A stretch of DNA of 64,000 bases from contig NZ_BAABKD010000009.1 of NCBI RefSeq assembly GCF_039543645.1, positions 496,001-560,000 on the forward strand. Reading direction: 5' to 3'. This stretch comes from Paenalcaligenes hermetiae. GTDB taxonomy: Bacteria > Pseudomonadota > Gammaproteobacteria > Burkholderiales > Burkholderiaceae_B. Below the pieces are notes generated by a model. That model did not search any database. It was not told the origin of the DNA and was given only the letters and a program-made list of their open reading frames with translations. The stretch's first letter is position 1, and every line of letters begins with the position of its first letter. Positions 54,251 through 62,119 of the stretch are shown one piece after another. A program made the translations under genes and the position numbers.

Positions 54251-55098
54251 TATTTATCTCCGGCGATGAGCTCAAGGAAACCTAGACCGGTAACCCACTC
54301 TGGTACAGGTTCATACACAATGACTTCGCCTTTAGGATTAGGAACTGCGGCCATTGCCACAGCAAAAGTACGGATCTCCATGGCACCGTTACCGCCACGA
54401 CGCAAAATTTCTTCGTTAGAGTAAGAGCAAAGCGCCTTGAGATCGCCATTGACACCATGCTGCAGGATTTCTTTATCGAAGTCCTCGCCCACTTGACCCA
54501 TTTCTACGGTGCCCACCCAGTGACTAATACCACCGCTACCAATGATGACAACACGCTCGTCCTCATCAAAGGATTCCACCGCTGCACGAATTTGTTCCCC
54601 TAAATCCACACAGCGCTCAAAAGAGATAAATGGATCCACACCACAGGCTAGATAAACAGGAATAGAAGGCAAAGTACGACCTAAGGCTTTTTCGGCAGGT
54701 TGCACCACAAACTGATGGGGAATCGCAAAACTATGGTCCATCGTAAAGCTACGACCTACGGCCCAGTCAATACGCTGCTTTTCGCCTTCGTTCACAATGT
54801 GATTGGCCAAAGCCTCGTGATTTTTAACCACCCCGCGCTCTAGCATAGGTAAGCGCTCGATAGGACCATCCACATCACCCGTGCCAATTAAGTAGCGTGG
54901 CAAACAATGTGTTCCAAAAAGAATGTAGTGGTCACAGCCCACAATAATGACCGATGTGGGGTTCAAGTCCGCTAAACGACGCGCACACTCCTCATAGGCG
55001 CCCCATACAGCGTCTTGTTGTTCTTTTGGTGGTGCGTCTGGCGACACCAACATTACGGGGTCATGCGGCATCCAAAATCCGCCAACGATCTTACCCAT
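54250..55098 (-). CDS. Class III extradiol ring-cleavage dioxygenase, catalytic (LigB-type) subunit
   Basis: Fe(II) dioxygenase opening a catechol ring beside the hydroxyls. The N-terminal metal His is in WMPHDPVM, the second in GCDHYILFGTH, and active-site His residues are in SHWVGTVE and TMDHSFAIPHQ. Length 282 aa matches LigB-like enzymes such as protocatechuate 4,5-dioxygenase and CarBb. It overlaps the alpha-subunit gene by one base. This type is unrelated to the vicinal-oxygen-chelate enzymes usually paired with toluene/biphenyl-type oxygenases. Confidence 0.92.
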   Translation of the reverse strand: MGKIVGGFWMPHDPVMLVSPDAPPKEQQDAVWGAYEECARRLADLNPTSVIIVGCDHYILFGTHCLPRYLIGTGDVDGPIERLPMLERGVVKNHEALANHIVNEGEKQRIDWAVGRSFTMDHSFAIPHQFVVQPAEKALGRTLPSIPVYLACGVDPFISFERCVDLGEQIRAAVESFDEDERVVIIGSGGISHWVGTVEMGQVGEDFDKEILQHGVNGDLKALCSYSNEEILRRGGNGAMEIRTFAVAMAAVPNPKGEVIVYEPVPEWVTGLGFLELIAGDK

Positions 55099-55400
55099 TA
55101 GTTGCTTCCTTTTAGAGCGGCAGAAAAACCAGCCGTTTGTTCATCCGTAGCACCCAGTTTTTCTTTGTACAAACGCATGCTGCGGTTAGGTGCCATTTCT
55201 TGCCAAAAACCCATGGTTAACATCGCATTGACGCCTAGCTCTTGCATGGCTTTGACATCAAAATTCAACACCATAGCTTTTTCCTCGTCGGTTAAATCAA
55301 AACGAGACAAAAAACCCTCGGGGTCTTCACGGAAGCGTTCTTTGGCAGGACGCTCAACCGATAACTGCCACAAAACGCGCTCTAATACGTTACGACTCAT
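55098..55400 (-). CDS. Class III extradiol dioxygenase, small (LigA-type) subunit
   Basis: Helical partner that closes the LigB active site. LigA-domain features are FREDPEGFLSRFDLTDEEKAMV and LGVNAMLTMGFWQ. Length 100 aa fits a stand-alone LigA-type chain (compare CarBa). It sits 7 bp after the hydrolase gene and overlaps the LigB-like gene by one base, so the two subunits are made together. Confidence 0.92.
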   Translation of the reverse strand: MSRNVLERVLWQLSVERPAKERFREDPEGFLSRFDLTDEEKAMVLNFDVKAMQELGVNAMLTMGFWQEMAPNRSMRLYKEKLGATDEQTAGFSAALKGSN

Positions 55401-55407
55401 AGCCGCC

Positions 55408-56223
55408 TCACTCAGATAGGAAATCGCGAACTAAGGCCACAAAACGACGTGGCTGCTCGCTCTGCACCCAGTGTCCACAACGACCAAACAAGTGCAAGTC
55501 TGCATTGGGAACCGAATTAGCAATCAATAAACCACACTGGGGAGGAACCACCGCGTCTTCACGACCGTGTACCACAAGCGTAGGAGCGGTGATTTTTTCT
55601 AACGCGCTGGCAGGGAAACCACGAACAATGGTTGGGCCTTCCTCGTTAGGTTTGGGCAAAAGTTTACGTAGTGCATCCTGAGCGCCCTCACGTGCGCTGG
55701 CTTTGTAGCGAGCCTCGACCAACGCATCAGTAATCAGACTCTTGTCGTAAGGGAAGAGCTCCATGAGCGCACGCATATTTTCCATGGAGGGCTCATAAAC
55801 CCAAGCGCCACGTAGGCCGGGAGTTTGTTCAAATTCGCCTGCGGGAGTACCTAGCAATACCAGTTTATCTACACGCTCAGGCGCGAAAATAGCTAAGCCA
55901 ATCGCAACAGCGCCACCAAAAGAGTTACCAATAAAGGAGGCCTTTTCGATGTCCAGCGCATCCATGATGCCAATCAAATGGTTAACCCATAGCTTGATGT
56001 CGTATTTTGTACCTTCTTTGAACTCGGTAAAGCCAAAACCAGCGATATCAGGCACGATGACACGCCATTTATCAGAAAACTCGGGCATGGTTTTTGCCCA
56101 GTTCGTCCAGCCAGATACACCTGGGCCAGAACCGTGTAGTAAGAACAGGGGAGCACCCTCGCCTGCTTCGTGATAATTGGTTTGATGGCCTGCTGCAAGT
56201 AGAGTCTTTCCTACGCCTTCCAT
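55408..56223 (-). CDS. Meta-cleavage product C-C hydrolase (alpha/beta fold)
   Basis: Hydrolyses the ring-fission product to 2-hydroxypenta-2,4-dienoate and a carboxylic acid. The catalytic set is Ser in GNSFGG, Asp in HGREDAVVP and His in GHWVQSE; HGSGPGVSGWTNW forms the oxyanion region of the MhpC/BphD/CarC family. Length 271 aa. It is the first gene of the 13-gene operon, with GGAGG before its ATG and an operator 22 bp upstream. Its presence implies that the ring-cleavage product is a ketone, from a 3-substituted catechol. Confidence 0.94.
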   Translation of the reverse strand: MEGVGKTLLAAGHQTNYHEAGEGAPLFLLHGSGPGVSGWTNWAKTMPEFSDKWRVIVPDIAGFGFTEFKEGTKYDIKLWVNHLIGIMDALDIEKASFIGNSFGGAVAIGLAIFAPERVDKLVLLGTPAGEFEQTPGLRGAWVYEPSMENMRALMELFPYDKSLITDALVEARYKASAREGAQDALRKLLPKPNEEGPTIVRGFPASALEKITAPTLVVHGREDAVVPPQCGLLIANSVPNADLHLFGRCGHWVQSEQPRRFVALVRDFLSE

Positions 56224-56244
56224 TTGACCTCCGATATTTTTAAG

Positions 56245-56291
56245 ATACAGATACGTATGTGTATTTTAAGGACTCAGGTTTACACCTAAAA
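56245..56291 (-). promoter_or_regulatory. Promoter with palindromic operator for the aromatic operon
   Basis: The operator atacagatacgtatgtgtat (56245-56264) matches the one at 44103-44122 at 18 of 20 positions and both approach the perfect palindrome ATACACATACGTATGTGTAT. On the minus strand a TAAAAT -10 (56263-56268) overlaps it by two bases, with a weak TTTTAG -35 17 bp upstream (56286-56291). Confidence 0.7.
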
Positions 56292-56366
56292 CTATGGTTA
56301 ATACCTATATATAACGAACTTCAATTACCTATATTACACAAGAAAAACAAAACATGCACTACTGTA

Positions 56367-56458
56367 TGTTCAACAAATGAACAGGGTTTATACGTACAAT
56401 AGTGTCATTTTTAGCAGAAATTGAATATGATTAAACACCAAACCAAATCCTGTTTGGT
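56367..56458. promoter_or_regulatory. Two further inverted repeats in the divergent region before the TetR gene
   Basis: TGTTCA-acaaa-TGAACA (56367-56383) and ACCAAAC/GTTTGGT (56437-56443, 56452-56458) lie between the operator and the regulator start. Either could be an autoregulatory site or leader hairpin. The region is AT-rich, and no confident promoter for the regulator is assigned. Confidence 0.35.
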
Positions 56459-56494
56459 CTTGATAAATCAATAACGAAAGAATTAACTCTGACT

Positions 56495-57067
56495 ATGTCG
56501 ACTCGCCCTACCCTTACCCGGGAAGACTGGATCCAAGCCGCTCAGCGCATGCTTATCAAAGGCGGCATTGATACCGTACGTATTGATAACCTTGCCAAAG
56601 AGCTCAATATTACCCGCGGCAGCTTCTATTATCATTTCAAAAGCCGCGAGGATCTTCTACAAAGTCTGTTGATCAATTGGCGCGCTCGCGCTACAGAAAA
56701 CATCATTCAACAGCTAGGTAGCTCGCCGTATTCCCCCAGCGAGCGTCTCCAACAGCTTTTAAGCTTACCTTTTCGCGGAAATGCCGCTCGCGAAGCCGCC
56801 GCATTTGAGATTGGTATTCGGGGATGGGCCAGACGCGACCCACTCGCTAGACAAGCCATGGACGAAGTCGATAGCCATCGCTTGCGCTATATAGAAAGCG
56901 TACTCAAACAGATGGGATACAAAGACCAACAGGCTCATGACACAGCCTCGCTGATCTATGCATATCAACTAAGTATTTCCATTGTGCTGCCCAACCTGCC
57001 GACCGCTGAACGTTTTGAGCAACATCAGCGCATTATTCAGCAATGGCTCAATGTTCCTACTGACTAA
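56495..57067 (+). CDS. TetR-family transcriptional regulator
   Basis: Probable ligand-controlled repressor of the aromatic operon. The N-terminal helix-turn-helix reads TVRIDNLAKELNITRGSFYYHF followed by KSREDLLQSLL; the C-terminal part has a TetR ligand-domain pattern with RDPLARQAMDEVDSHRLRYIESVL. Length 190 aa is typical. It is divergent from the catabolic operon across 271 bp that hold the palindromic operator. Its stop overlaps the end of the convergent LysR gene by 4 bp. Confidence 0.93.
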   Translation: MSTRPTLTREDWIQAAQRMLIKGGIDTVRIDNLAKELNITRGSFYYHFKSREDLLQSLLINWRARATENIIQQLGSSPYSPSERLQQLLSLPFRGNAAREAAAFEIGIRGWARRDPLARQAMDEVDSHRLRYIESVLKQMGYKDQQAHDTASLIYAYQLSISIVLPNLPTAERFEQHQRIIQQWLNVPTD

Positions 57068-57984
57068 TCCAATACTATAGCGCCGTCTGCGTCAGCAGCT
57101 TGCTGACGCATAAAAGCTTTTAACGTTGCCCTAAAAGCGTGAGCATGCGGTGAATCACTATCACTACGCCAACTACAAACTACTGGTATAGGCTCAACCT
57201 CGACCAAGCAGGGCAAAGCACACAACTCTTTTTTCTGAATCGCCCCTGTGAACCATAAACGCGGCACAAAAGCCGTGCCTGCTTTGTGACGTACAAACTG
57301 TTCTATTGCATCTCTGCCAACAAGCTGGTGCACAATACCGTTCTGTATTTTTTCTTTTTTAAGCAACGAGCGTAAAACAAGATCCAGGGGTGACTGTGGC
57401 TGTGTGGTAATCAACGCCCCCTGTCGCACCACTTCATCCAAGCTAATAGCTAAGGGTAATTGTGCAGGCGGCAAAGCCACCCACGCCATGGGCAACCGTG
57501 CCACGACCATGTTGCGCAACCCTCGCTGCCGCTCCAAGGCCGCAAAACTCACTATCATATCCACAGCTCCAGCCTGTAGCTGCTGATGCAGAAAAGCCGT
57601 ACTGCCTAAAGAGACTTGTATCTGGGTTAAAGGGTGCAAGCTTGCCAAAAAAGGCAAAAATGTCGGCAACCAAACTGTAGCTAGCTCTTGTTTTATCCCT
57701 ATTTTTAGCGTTTCTGCTCCTAACGGTTTTTGCTCAGCAACAACTTGCCTTAGCTCTGATTCGGTAGCTAACAGCTGCTTGGCATACATCAGTAGCATTT
57801 GACCCGCTGGAGTTAAGCGGCTGTCTCGAGCTGTACGTTCAAATAAGGTTTGCCCTAAGTCCGCCTCTAGGGTTGCTATGCGCCCAGATATCGCTGCCTG
57901 AGTTAAACCCAGCTCAGTAGCGGCCGCTCTAAAGCTTCCTAAACGAGCGATCACCAAAAAAGTATCTAAAAATCGTAAATTCAT
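57064..57984 (-). CDS. LysR-family transcriptional regulator
   Basis: N-terminal winged helix with FRAAATELGLTQAAISGRIATLE, then a periplasmic-binding-protein-like effector domain. Length 306 aa is typical. It is divergent from the formamidase gene with 118 bp between, the usual layout for a LysR activator and its target; a short ATTCG/CGAAT inverted repeat lies at 58026-58052. The effector might be a short amide or a nitrogen-status signal, which is inference. Confidence 0.92.
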   Translation of the reverse strand: MNLRFLDTFLVIARLGSFRAAATELGLTQAAISGRIATLEADLGQTLFERTARDSRLTPAGQMLLMYAKQLLATESELRQVVAEQKPLGAETLKIGIKQELATVWLPTFLPFLASLHPLTQIQVSLGSTAFLHQQLQAGAVDMIVSFAALERQRGLRNMVVARLPMAWVALPPAQLPLAISLDEVVRQGALITTQPQSPLDLVLRSLLKKEKIQNGIVHQLVGRDAIEQFVRHKAGTAFVPRLWFTGAIQKKELCALPCLVEVEPIPVVCSWRSDSDSPHAHAFRATLKAFMRQQAADADGAIVLD

Positions 57985-58102
57985 TACCTTATCCTAGGGC
58001 TTTTCCCCAGAGCTTTTTTGCTTTGATTCGAGCTAACATCAATTGGCCGAATGGCGCACACAACATATCCACACAATATAAGCTGAAAAAAGGAGACAAT
58101 CC

Positions 58103-59302
58103 ATGCAGCATCTCCGTATCCAACCTGGGAAACCGTTAGCCGAACAAGCAGAAATCGGTCATAACCGCTGGCACCCCGATATCCCCGAACTCACCAGCGT
58201 TAAGCCCGGAGAGGAAATCATACTGGAATGTTTAGACTTTCTGGATGCTCAAATTAAAGATAACGATAGCGCCAATGATGTCCGAGACGTGGACCTAACG
58301 CGCGCGCACCCTCTTACCGGCCCTGTTCACGTCGAGGGTGCTGAGCCTGGCGATATTCTCGTCGTTGACCTACTAGATATTAACTATGTCACCCCCATTG
58401 GCTTTTCTGGTGTTTTTGCCAAAGAAAACGGGGGGTCTTTTCTCGTTGATCACTTTCCTGAAGCCGATAAGGCAATCTGGGATCTCAGAGGAAAATTCGC
58501 TACCTCTCGCCATATCCCCGGCGTACGCATTGGTGCTATGCTTCACCCAGGCCTAATCGGTACCCTACCTTCACACGAGCTGCTCCAAGAGTGGAATCGA
58601 CGCGAAGACGTACTCGTAAAAAAAGGGCAAGCCAACCCCCCTCATAAAGACACCGCTGTTTTACGCGGGGTATCTGGGGCTGAGTTTGACCGTATGGCAA
58701 GCGAAGCAGCACGTACCGTACCTCCACGTGAGCACGGTGGCAACCTCGATATCAAAAACCTCACTGTCGGCACCCGCATTTATTTTCCTGTGTATGTCAA
58801 AGGCGCAGGGCTATCTTTAGGGGACCTGCATTTTTCCCAAGGCGATGGGGAAATTTCCTTCTGTGGAGCCATTGAAATGGATGGCGCTGCCCATTTAGGC
58901 TTTGACCTCATTAAGGGCGGCATGGCCAAATACGGCATCACCTCTCCCATTTACGTTCCTGGTCGCCACGATGTGCGTTACGACGAATGGCTCACCTTCA
59001 CTGGCATCAGTGTTGAAAACGAGGTGAACCACTACCTCGACGCGACAGTTGCTTATCGCCAAGCTTGTTTAGCCGCTATTGACTACATCACACGGGTGAC
59101 GGACCTAAACGCGAGCCAAGCCTATATGCTTCTTACCGCCGCTCCCGTCGAAGGGCGTTACGGCGGTGTAGTAGATGTCCCCAACGCTTCGGCCTCCTTA
59201 GCATTACCTACTGGTATTTTCGACACCGACATCTTGCCTCAAGGGGCCCTTAACGACGCGGCACATTTTGGTCGCCCCGGGGTTCGCTGCACATTAAGCT
59301 AA
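58103..59302 (+). CDS. fmdA: Formamidase / acetamidase (FmdA/AmdA family)
   Basis: Hydrolyses formamide or another short amide to ammonia and acid. The family core is visible: DLTRAHPLTGPVHVEGAEPGD, the R-H-I-P-G-V segment, LGDLHFSQGDGEISFCGAIEM with the metal/active-site residues, and YVPGRHDVRYDEWL. Length 399 aa is close to the Methylophilus enzyme. GGAG lies before the ATG. fmdB follows, as in other fmd loci. No specific amide transporter is adjacent. Confidence 0.92.
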   Translation: MQHLRIQPGKPLAEQAEIGHNRWHPDIPELTSVKPGEEIILECLDFLDAQIKDNDSANDVRDVDLTRAHPLTGPVHVEGAEPGDILVVDLLDINYVTPIGFSGVFAKENGGSFLVDHFPEADKAIWDLRGKFATSRHIPGVRIGAMLHPGLIGTLPSHELLQEWNRREDVLVKKGQANPPHKDTAVLRGVSGAEFDRMASEAARTVPPREHGGNLDIKNLTVGTRIYFPVYVKGAGLSLGDLHFSQGDGEISFCGAIEMDGAAHLGFDLIKGGMAKYGITSPIYVPGRHDVRYDEWLTFTGISVENEVNHYLDATVAYRQACLAAIDYITRVTDLNASQAYMLLTAAPVEGRYGGVVDVPNASASLALPTGIFDTDILPQGALNDAAHFGRPGVRCTLS

Positions 59303-59355
59303 TGATCACGCATGCCTAGGTCTAGCATCTAGGCACCTTCAACGAGAATATCTTT

Positions 59356-59649
59356 ATGCCTATTTACGATTACACCTGCTCCTCTTGTCACGCTGTAACC
59401 ACACGCTTTTTACCCATAGCCAAACGACATAGCCCAGGCCCCTGTGCGCACTGCGATAACGACGCCCTACAAATTCAAATCAGTGCCCCTCGTAGCCTTT
59501 ATATTAAAGGCAGTCCTCAGCGCGCACTCACGCCACAGCAACAGCTCGCCGGTGTTAATGTCGAAGGTCCTGGCACCCAAAAAGGCATTCGCAGCTCGGT
59601 GTTGCATAACTGCAAAGGCCCCAGCTGTTCCGTTTGTGCTGCCGCGTAA
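59356..59649 (+). CDS. fmdB: FmdB-family zinc-ribbon regulatory protein
   Basis: Small protein with CSSC and CAHC pairs forming a zinc ribbon after the conserved start MPIYDYTC. Length 97 aa. FmdB was proposed to regulate formamidase in Methylophilus. Here it follows fmdA by 53 bp, supporting a linked role. The C-terminus has two more Cys pairs (CKGPSCSVC) whose function is unclear. Confidence 0.88.
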   Translation: MPIYDYTCSSCHAVTTRFLPIAKRHSPGPCAHCDNDALQIQISAPRSLYIKGSPQRALTPQQQLAGVNVEGPGTQKGIRSSVLHNCKGPSCSVCAAA

Positions 59650-59710
59650 TTTTTTTTACGTTTAAATCACGTATCATAAAAGCACCTACCGTTTTTATTG
59701 GTGCTCGTCT

Positions 59711-60385
59711 ATGTCATTTCAGGCCATTATCTTTGACTGCGATGGGGTGCTCGTCGACAGCGAGCCCATTCGTTTAAATCTATTACGTAAAATGCTAGCA
59801 GATCTGGGGTGGACGCTCAGCTACGCAGAATGCCAACATCTATTTTTAGGTAAATCCACCCAAGAAGAAATCGACTACATTCAACAACACTTAGGGCAAA
59901 AGCTAGATGCAGAATGGATAATGGCTTATACCTTGCGCCGTAATCAAGCGCTACGCCAGCAAGTTATTGCTGTTCCCGGTATTCACTCCTGCTTGCAAAT
60001 ATTAAAAAAGCACTGGCCTGAGCACCTCGCTTGTGCTTCAGCAGCAGAAAAATCAAAAATTCTGCTACAACTGGATAAGGTTGGGTTAAGTTGCTATTTT
60101 CAAGGAAAAATCTTTAGCGGGGTCGATACCCCTCGTAATAAACCTTACCCCGATGTGTACCTACGCGCTGCCGAGGTTATGCATACGCCCGCTACCGCGT
60201 GCGCCATCATTGAAGATAGTGTGACAGGCATTACGGCTGGTGTGGCCGCCGGAGCCACGGTCTTTGCTTACTGCCCGTCATCAGAAAACCCACACCCTTT
60301 ACTCGAAGCCGGAGCACACTATACGTTTAGCCAAATGCAACAATTACCCGACTTATTGCTTAGGTGCACTAGCAAAAATGATTGA
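59711..60385 (+). CDS. HAD-superfamily phosphatase, subfamily IA
   Basis: Probable sugar- or nucleotide-phosphate phosphatase. Motif I is FDCDGVLVDSEP, motif II Ser is in ACASAAEKSK, motif III Lys is in NKPYPD and motif IV is IIEDSVTG. A helical cap lies between motifs I and II. Length 224 aa. The variable cap does not indicate the substrate. It is followed by the structured leader of the permease gene. Confidence 0.9.
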   Translation: MSFQAIIFDCDGVLVDSEPIRLNLLRKMLADLGWTLSYAECQHLFLGKSTQEEIDYIQQHLGQKLDAEWIMAYTLRRNQALRQQVIAVPGIHSCLQILKKHWPEHLACASAAEKSKILLQLDKVGLSCYFQGKIFSGVDTPRNKPYPDVYLRAAEVMHTPATACAIIEDSVTGITAGVAAGATVFAYCPSSENPHPLLEAGAHYTFSQMQQLPDLLLRCTSKND

Positions 60386-60390
60386 TTAGC

Positions 60391-60465
60391 GATTAAAATT
60401 CGCACCATTGGTGCAGCGCACCGTATTTTTAATCAGCTCACGCAACCAACCGCGTGGGCTTTTTT
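60391..60465 (+). promoter_or_regulatory. Riboswitch-like leader with terminator before the permease gene
   Basis: A closing stem GATTAAAA/TTTTAATC (60391-60398, 60427-60434) encloses a hairpin GCACC-att-GGTGC (60402-60414) and a second GCGCACC. Directly after it, GCTCACGC/GCGTGGGC (60436-60443, 60452-60459) and six T's (60460-60465) form an intrinsic terminator. The permease ATG is 20 bp later, too close for a promoter, so transcripts must pass the terminator. Ligand unknown; a purine is a natural guess. Confidence 0.55.
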
Positions 60466-60485
60466 ACTACTTCTACGGATCAATA

Positions 60486-62030
60486 ATGCGACAGGGCTCT
60501 TTTCATTATCCATGGTTTAAACGCGAGGATACCGATGCGTTTTTTGCCTTATTCCAAAACAATATAGCCAACTTCATTGTGATTGCGCTGGCCATGTTAG
60601 GCATGGGATTTAGCCAAGACATCGTTTTTGGTAAGGTCCTGCCCGGTGCCGCGATAGCGGTGATGACCGGTAACTTTTACTACGCATATATGGCAAAGCG
60701 GCTGGCTACGCGTGAGCAGCGTGCCGATGTCACAGCCCTGTCTTATGGCATTAGCACTCCTGTTATGTTTGTGTTTTTATTTGGTGTATTACTGCCCGCT
60801 AAAAACATCACCGGAGATGCAGATCTTGCATGGAAAATCGCCGCTGGAGCCTGCTTTTTAAGTGGTCTAATCGAGGTTCTCGTATCTTTTACTGGCCGCT
60901 GGATGCAACGTAACCTACCACGTGCCGCTATGCTAGGGGCTGTTGCTGGTGTAGCCATCACCTTTATTGGTGGTGAGATGCTCTTTAAAACCTTTGAAAT
61001 GCCTATTTTAGGCTTGGTAGTGCTTGGCATTATTATTGTGGGGATTATTGGTCGGGTCGTCATGCCTTTTCGCTTATCTCCCACATTTTTTGCCATTCTA
61101 ATCGGTACAATTTTAGCTTATACCCTACGCCAATCCGACCCACAAAACATTCAAAATGGGCTTAGCCACTTAGGTTTTTATCCCCCGCTTTTGACCACTG
61201 CCGCTTTTGATGGAATGGGTTTATTATTTACCACCATGGTTGGGGTATTAACGGTGGTATTACCCATTACCTTGTATAACGCCATTGAGACCATGAACAA
61301 CGTTGAAGCCATGAAAGTCTTAGGCGATGAGTACGACGTACGGGAATGCCAAGCGGTGGATGGCGTTGGGACCATGCTTGGTGCTTTGTTTGGCGGTCTA
61401 TTTCCCACAACAGTCTATATTGCTTCGGCTAGCTCTAAATGGATGGGTGCAGGGCGCGGATACAGTATTGCAAATGGTGTGGTTTATATTTTAGCGACGA
61501 CCTGTGGGCTTATTGCGGCAATGGCCGCGATCATCCCTGTCGCTGTAGTTTCCCCTATTTTGGTTTTTGTGGGGATTTCAATGGTAGCGACGGCTTACCA
61601 AGCAAACGCCAAACGTTATTACCCAGCAGTAGCTATAGCAATGCTGCCCTACTTTGGTAATTATCTGATGACACGATTCGGCAATAAAGCAGGAGAAGTC
61701 GTAGAAGGGATCTCAAGCGGCATTATTCCACTGGGCCAAGGTGCCATGTTTACAGCCATGATGTTTGGGGCAATGACAGTATGTGTGATTGATCACAATT
61801 TCCGTCGAGCTGCTGTCTTTAGTTTTATTACTGCCTTTTTAGCCTTTATTGGATTAATACATGCCCCTAGCTTGGGTTGGAACGCAGCCCCAGAATTCAG
61901 TTTAGGTTATGTTATTCTCGGCTTATTTTTCTTATACTTTACTTTGGTAAAGCCCACTATTCTGCCCGCACCACCGGCGTTATTTAGCTTACGCAGTGAC
62001 GACGACCAACCACAAAGCCGTCCTCGCTAA
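60486..62030 (+). CDS. NCS2-like purine/pyrimidine permease (xanthine/uracil type)
   Basis: Polytopic inner-membrane permease with about twelve hydrophobic segments. The N-terminus (WFKREDTDAFFALFQNNIANF) and LSYGISTPVMFVFLFGVLLPA resemble the xanthine/uracil permease group; the central region has ETMNNVEAMKVLGDEYDV and DGVGTMLGALFGGLFPTTVY, matching the NCS2 core around helices 8-10. I start at ATG 60486 (514 aa), because the longer frame from 60408 runs through the leader and terminator. The substrate is not certain. Confidence 0.82.
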   Translation: MRQGSFHYPWFKREDTDAFFALFQNNIANFIVIALAMLGMGFSQDIVFGKVLPGAAIAVMTGNFYYAYMAKRLATREQRADVTALSYGISTPVMFVFLFGVLLPAKNITGDADLAWKIAAGACFLSGLIEVLVSFTGRWMQRNLPRAAMLGAVAGVAITFIGGEMLFKTFEMPILGLVVLGIIIVGIIGRVVMPFRLSPTFFAILIGTILAYTLRQSDPQNIQNGLSHLGFYPPLLTTAAFDGMGLLFTTMVGVLTVVLPITLYNAIETMNNVEAMKVLGDEYDVRECQAVDGVGTMLGALFGGLFPTTVYIASASSKWMGAGRGYSIANGVVYILATTCGLIAAMAAIIPVAVVSPILVFVGISMVATAYQANAKRYYPAVAIAMLPYFGNYLMTRFGNKAGEVVEGISSGIIPLGQGAMFTAMMFGAMTVCVIDHNFRRAAVFSFITAFLAFIGLIHAPSLGWNAAPEFSLGYVILGLFFLYFTLVKPTILPAPPALFSLRSDDDQPQSRPR

Positions 62031-62039
62031 CGTGTCATT

Positions 62040-62065
62040 AAAGGTCGTTTTTTAACGACCTTTTT
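62040..62065 (+). terminator. Terminator after the permease gene
   Basis: Arms AAAGGTCGTT (62040-62049) and AACGACCTTT (62054-62063), a TTTT loop and a following T-tract. It ends the permease transcript before the SLC13-type gene. Confidence 0.85.
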
Positions 62066-62119
62066 GTTTTCCTACCTATCTGCCTTATAGTCATAAGAAC
62101 TAAACTAACGGGAGAGATC

